Shown in pieces: positions 5,721 through 8,264 of a DNA stretch of 8,264 nt. Origin of the DNA: Flavobacteriaceae bacterium. Its GTDB lineage: Bacteria; Bacteroidota; Bacteroidia; Flavobacteriales; Flavobacteriaceae. The notes below the pieces were generated by a model. It had not been told where the DNA came from. It did not search any database and saw only the letters and a program-made list of their open reading frames with translations. The first letter of the stretch is position 1. Each line of letters begins with the position of its first letter. Location: NCBI GenBank assembly GCA_002687665.1, contig NZAX01000064.1, forward strand, positions 13,901 through 22,164, written 5' to 3'. Position numbers and translations under genes: made by a program.

Positions 5721-6248
5721 TTAGCGAAAGTTTTGGGTGCCATAGCCAATACCATTTTTATCAAAAAATAAGCCGACCCCCAAATAGGTGTAATCCCCCA
5801 AAATATTATTGTAATGAGGAGGGCTGTTTTTCCACCCAGTAACCATACATTGGGCTAGATCTTCTTCGGATCTGGTATCGCCACATCCTCTTACATTTTC
5901 AAACCAAGGTATTTGAGCAATGTTTTCGGCAATACCAGTAAACTGATTCCCCTTCTTTACCCATGCCTTAACTTTAAATTTTTCAGCCCGCTGTGTGGGA
6001 TTTAAACCCAAATGATCTAAATGATCGTAAAAGTCATGTTTGACCATGTTTTCACTGTGAAACTGAGCCAAATCCATTAATGAGTCCAATCTTTCCAATA
6101 TAGGCAAACCTTTTTCAGCCCTCAAGGCGTTGGTTTTTTCAAATATCAATTGGCGCATTATCTCAAGGTCACCTTGAGCAAAAATTGAAGCTACGGAGAA
6201 AGCCATCGAAATAAATGTGAAGGACAGGTTTGTTCTAATCATTCTCAT
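5721..6248 (-). CDS. secreted CAP-domain (SCP/PR1-like) protein
   Basis: A 175-aa secreted protein. Residues 1-24 are a signal peptide (MRMIRTN, then LSFTFISMAFSVASIFA, cut before QGD). The CAP domain spans about 28-175: LIFEKTNALRAEKGLPIL, AQFHSENM (H64), GIAENI (E108), GWKNSPPHYNNIL (H145), YLGVGLFFDKNGIGYGTQNF. The His/Glu cavity residues of the family are present, and C122 and C134 could form a disulfide. Bacterial CAP proteins are poorly understood; roles in envelope binding or ligand capture have been proposed. The frame can be extended to a GTG at 6272, but that adds MIIIIFKS ahead of a complete signal peptide, so ATG at 6248 is preferred. It diverges from rbfA across a 56-bp gap. Confidence 0.88.
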   Translation of the reverse strand: MRMIRTNLSFTFISMAFSVASIFAQGDLEIMRQLIFEKTNALRAEKGLPILERLDSLMDLAQFHSENMVKHDFYDHLDHLGLNPTQRAEKFKVKAWVKKGNQFTGIAENIAQIPWFENVRGCGDTRSEEDLAQCMVTGWKNSPPHYNNILGDYTYLGVGLFFDKNGIGYGTQNFR

Positions 6249-6282
6249 GGACTTAAAAATAATAATTATCACTAGGAATGCC

Positions 6283-6290
6283 TACTTTTG
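6283..6290 (+). promoter_or_regulatory. candidate -7 box (TACTTTTG) for rbfA
   Basis: TACTTTTG is a full TAnnTTTG match ending 14 bp before the ATG at 6305. It predicts initiation near 6296 and a leader of about 9 nt. It lies inside the coding sequence that an upstream ATG at 6278 would create, which argues for the 6305 start. A -33 TTG is not evident. Confidence 0.5.
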
Positions 6291-6304
6291 TTAATATATG
6301 TGTT

Positions 6305-6700
6305 ATGGAAGAAACTCCTAGACAAAAAAAAGTGGCTACTGCAATACAGCATGAATTGGCTGCCATGCTTCAAGAATCCATAAGAAACAATGGGGCTTCC
6401 AACCTTGTACTTTCCATTACCAAGGTCAACGTAACAATTGATCTGTCTTTGGCCAAGGTCTATCTAAGTATTTTTCCTCCAGAAAAGGCCGATACCTTGT
6501 TAAAAGGTATTCAAGAAAACAAGTTCCAAATCCGGCATGACATGTCTCAAAGAATGAAAAACCAATTGAGACGTATACCCGAATTTTCGTTTTATATCGA
6601 TGATTCCTTAGATTATGTAGATGCGATAGAAAAAGCGCTGAATCAACCGGAAAATCCGATTAGAAATCCAAAGGAACCTAACAAAAGACAAAAAAATTAA
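6305..6700 (+). CDS. rbfA: ribosome-binding factor A
   Basis: A 131-aa KH-like protein that binds the 30S subunit and helps mature the 5' end of 16S rRNA, notably in the cold. Family marks: N-terminal helix EETPRQKKVATAIQHELA, the strand SITKVNVTIDLSLAKVYLSI, a central helix ending SQRMKNQLRRIP, and EFSFYIDDSLDYVDAIEKAL, which covers the RIPxxxFxxDxS signature. The C-terminus is a basic, Pro/Asn-rich tail (PENPIRNPKEPNKRQK). An ATG at 6278 would add nine residues (MPTFVNICV) not typical of the family and would overlap a candidate promoter, so 6305 is preferred. The LolC/E-type permease starts 3 bp after its stop, an arrangement common in flavobacteria. Confidence 0.93.
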   Translation: MEETPRQKKVATAIQHELAAMLQESIRNNGASNLVLSITKVNVTIDLSLAKVYLSIFPPEKADTLLKGIQENKFQIRHDMSQRMKNQLRRIPEFSFYIDDSLDYVDAIEKALNQPENPIRNPKEPNKRQKN

Positions 6701-6703
6701 ACT

Positions 6704-7891
6704 ATGCCAATTGTTTTCAAAATCGCTTGGCGTTATTTTTTCTCAAAAAGCAGACAAACCGTAATCAACAGAATCAACTCCATTGCTCTACTAGTCATTG
6801 TGGTGGCGACGGCTGCGCTTATGATTGTGTTAAGTGCCTTTTCGGGTTTAAAAGATTTTGGTTTGTCATTCTCAAATGTCTTTGATCCTGACTTGAGGGT
6901 TGAGGCCAAACAAGGCAAAACCATACTCCTGGACAGTAGCCAAATCAATGTATTGGAAAAGGATATAGATATCAAAGCAATTAGCCCCATTTTGGAGGAA
7001 AAAGTTTTCCTCTCGTTTAAAGAAAAGACTCAAGTGGCCTATTTAAAGGGAGTGGGGCGGGATTACCTCAATGTTATTCCAGCAGATTCTCTTGTTGCAG
7101 TTGGAGAATGGTTGGTTCCCGAATCCAATTCCATTGTTGCAGGATATGGAATTGGTGCGAGTATGGATCTGGGCGTATACGACTATGGCTCTTTTCTTAA
7201 CATCAGCATTCCCCTAAAAAATTTAAACGGCAGCTTAAGACAAACCCCTTTTCACTCGCAACAGGCCGTTACAATAGGTTTGTATCAAATCAGTGAAGAC
7301 ATTGATAAAAAATACATTTTCAGCTCCTTGGATTTTGCACGAAATTTGTTGAAATACCCCCAAAACATTTTCTCCTCCATTGAAATAAAAGTCTCTCCAC
7401 AAGCTGATCTTGAATATTTAAAAAACAAGATTCGAAAGGTAATGGGTAACTCGGTTCAGATTAAAGACCGTGAACAACTCAATGCAGCCCTATACAAAAT
7501 GCTCAACACAGAACAATTAGCTATTTATCTAATTTTCACTTTAGTTATGATAATTGCCCTTTTCAATTTAGTAGGTGCCCTAGTGATGATGATTTTGGAT
7601 AAAAAATCTCAGATGAATATTTTAAAAGCCATGGGAATAAATCACAAACAATTATTCCAAATCTTTTTTACCCTAGGCTTGTTGATAATTATATTTGGGG
7701 GAGGAATCGGTCTACTTTTGTCTTCACTTGTGATCCTGATTCAACAATGGAGTCCCTTCATTAATGTCCCGGGAACATCATTAGCATATCCCGTCAAATG
7801 GGAATTAGAAAACTCTCTTTTAGTGATGGGAACCCTCCTTTTTTTGGGCAGTATTGCCTCAACATGGGCGAGCCGTGGTCTAAAACATTAG
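6704..7891 (+). CDS. LolC/LolE-type ABC transporter permease (FtsX family)
   Basis: A 395-aa inner-membrane permease of the lipoprotein-releasing type. A conserved start (FKIAWRYFFSKSRQTVINRI) leads into a first membrane helix at about 24-46. A long periplasmic domain (about 50-265) of MacB/LolE kind follows, with LKGVGRDY and the stretch around AGYGIGASM. Three further helices lie at about 270-296, 317-347 and 369-387, with the FtsX coupling motif DKKSQMNILKAMG between the second and third. With a LolD-like ATPase not present here, it should extract lipoproteins from the inner membrane for transfer to the outer membrane. The length is normal for LolC/E. It is cotranscribed with rbfA and convergent with the dus gene, with one base between the stops. 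Confidence 0.88.
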   Translation: MPIVFKIAWRYFFSKSRQTVINRINSIALLVIVVATAALMIVLSAFSGLKDFGLSFSNVFDPDLRVEAKQGKTILLDSSQINVLEKDIDIKAISPILEEKVFLSFKEKTQVAYLKGVGRDYLNVIPADSLVAVGEWLVPESNSIVAGYGIGASMDLGVYDYGSFLNISIPLKNLNGSLRQTPFHSQQAVTIGLYQISEDIDKKYIFSSLDFARNLLKYPQNIFSSIEIKVSPQADLEYLKNKIRKVMGNSVQIKDREQLNAALYKMLNTEQLAIYLIFTLVMIIALFNLVGALVMMILDKKSQMNILKAMGINHKQLFQIFFTLGLLIIIFGGGIGLLLSSLVILIQQWSPFINVPGTSLAYPVKWELENSLLVMGTLLFLGSIASTWASRGLKH

Positions 7892-7892
7892 A

Positions 7893-8264
7893 TTATCCCC
7901 AAGCGGGTTCAATCACTTCATCTAAAACACGGTTGAGGGTATCAAAAACTTCATTTGGATCAATGGCAGTTACCATTGCAGTCCTGTAAGGTTTAAAATT
8001 GGGAATTCCCTTAAAGTAATTGGTGTAATGACGTCTAGTCTCCAAAACCCCCAAAACCTCACCTTTCCAAGCGATGGACATTTCCAAATGCCTTTTGGCC
8101 ACCTCGACCCTGTCTTTCAACGAAGGTGGATCGCAATGAATTCCTTTTTCAAAATAATGTTTAACCTGATTAAAAAACCAGGGATTACCAATACTGGTGT
8201 AGGAAGACAAGGTGGGGTAATTTTTGGAAAAGATGTTTATGCTCACGAAACCCCAGCTTCTACA
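7893..8264 (-). CDS. dusB: tRNA-dihydrouridine synthase, C-terminal part; upstream sequence disrupted
   Basis: The last 100 codons (7893-8195) are clearly the C-terminus of a flavobacterial DusB-like flavoenzyme, which reduces uridine to dihydrouridine in tRNA. They run from SIGNPWFFNQVKHYFEKG through DRVEVAKRHLEM, AWKGEVLGVLETRRHYTNYF to EVIEPAWG. Just before SIGNPW the family always has a flavin-phosphate motif of the form GVDGxMIGRA. Here the same frame reads NYPTLSSYT, and no frame of 8196-8264 gives the motif. In another minus frame 8263-8249 reads VEAGV, as expected just before DGxMIGRA, but it then meets TGA. The frame is open to the window edge; a GTG at 8246 is not a credible start. 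The gene may be broken by a small insertion or rearrangement, or the edge sequence may be an assembly error. Confidence 0.75.
   Translation of the reverse strand, partial: CRSWGFVSINIFSKNYPTLSSYTSIGNPWFFNQVKHYFEKGIHCDPPSLKDRVEVAKRHLEMSIAWKGEVLGVLETRRHYTNYFKGIPNFKPYRTAMVTAIDPNEVFDTLNRVLDEVIEPAWG
8196..8264. other. anomalous 69-bp segment interrupting dus
   Basis: This stretch does not continue the dus reading in any minus frame. On the plus strand it is open and reads GVGRQGGVIFGKDVYAHETP then AST, with a natural-looking codon mix. It carries TGTAG at 8198-8202 and CTACA at 8260-8264 as inverted ends, and TGGGGT (8213-8218) with ACCCCA (8250-8255) inside. Inversion, a short insertion, or a chimeric join are all possible. 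Confidence 0.4.

Noticed and set aside
5712..5756. AATGGTA ... TACCATT followed by T residues at the DUF2452/CAP junction, considered as a bidirectional terminator
   Set aside because: The loop is 31 nt, the stem is AT-rich, and the right arm is within the CAP coding sequence; a functional terminator cannot be supported.
6733..6990. 85-codon minus-strand frame
   Set aside because: Antisense to the N-terminus of the LolC/E-type permease; no family features.
7798..7989. 63-codon plus-strand frame
   Set aside because: Out of frame with the permease end and antisense to the dus end; it only spans their junction.

Overview
The window looks like chromosomal DNA of a marine-type flavobacterium (Bacteroidota). 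The reasons are AT-rich sequence, near-absence of Shine-Dalgarno sites, A-rich or very short leaders, several TAnnTTTG-type -7 promoter boxes, a TonB-dependent receptor with a carboxypeptidase-regulatory-like N-terminal domain, a lipoprotein sulfatase, and the flavobacterial gene pair rbfA / LolC-E-type permease. No RNA gene, insertion sequence, CRISPR array or phage gene is visible.

Layout. (1) 1-428, minus: the first 142 codons of a TonB-dependent outer-membrane receptor, cut by the window edge and starting with TTG. (2) 429-698: a divergent regulatory region with one candidate promoter in each direction and an inverted repeat over the plus-strand -33 site. (3) 699-3563, plus: a two-gene unit made of a CstB-like persulfide dioxygenase with two rhodanese domains, then 30 bp later a formylglycine-type lipoprotein sulfatase. 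(4) 3568-4443, minus: a cupin-AraC regulator with a TTG start, convergent with the sulfatase at a 4-bp gap. (5) 4444-4806: a mostly non-coding gap holding the araC promoter region, a 7-bp perfect inverted repeat and a doubtful 31-codon frame. (6) 4807-5256, plus: an unrecognised 118-aa membrane-anchored protein followed with no gap by a 30-aa membrane microprotein. (7) 5318-5719, plus: a DUF2452-type protein with a TTG start. (8) 5721-6248, minus: a secreted CAP (SCP/PR1-like) protein. (9) 6305-7891, plus: rbfA and a LolC/E-FtsX permease, 3 bp apart. (10) 7893-8264, minus: the C-terminal part of a tRNA-dihydrouridine synthase whose reading breaks down near the window edge.

How the genes fit together. 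The best functional unit is the persulfide dioxygenase plus sulfatase pair. The first handles reduced sulfane sulfur in the cytoplasm and the second removes sulfate esters outside or in the periplasm, so their pairing is unusual and its logic is inference. The AraC regulator beside them has the form of a sugar-responsive regulator and is a plausible but unproven controller. The rest are housekeeping genes (ribosome maturation, lipoprotein export, tRNA modification) mixed with small proteins of unknown function.

I see no clear new multi-gene defence or mobile system. The items most worth a second look are the dioxygenase-sulfatase pair, the 30-aa membrane microprotein, the inverted repeat before araC, the repeated TTG starts, and the disrupted dus sequence at 8196-8264.
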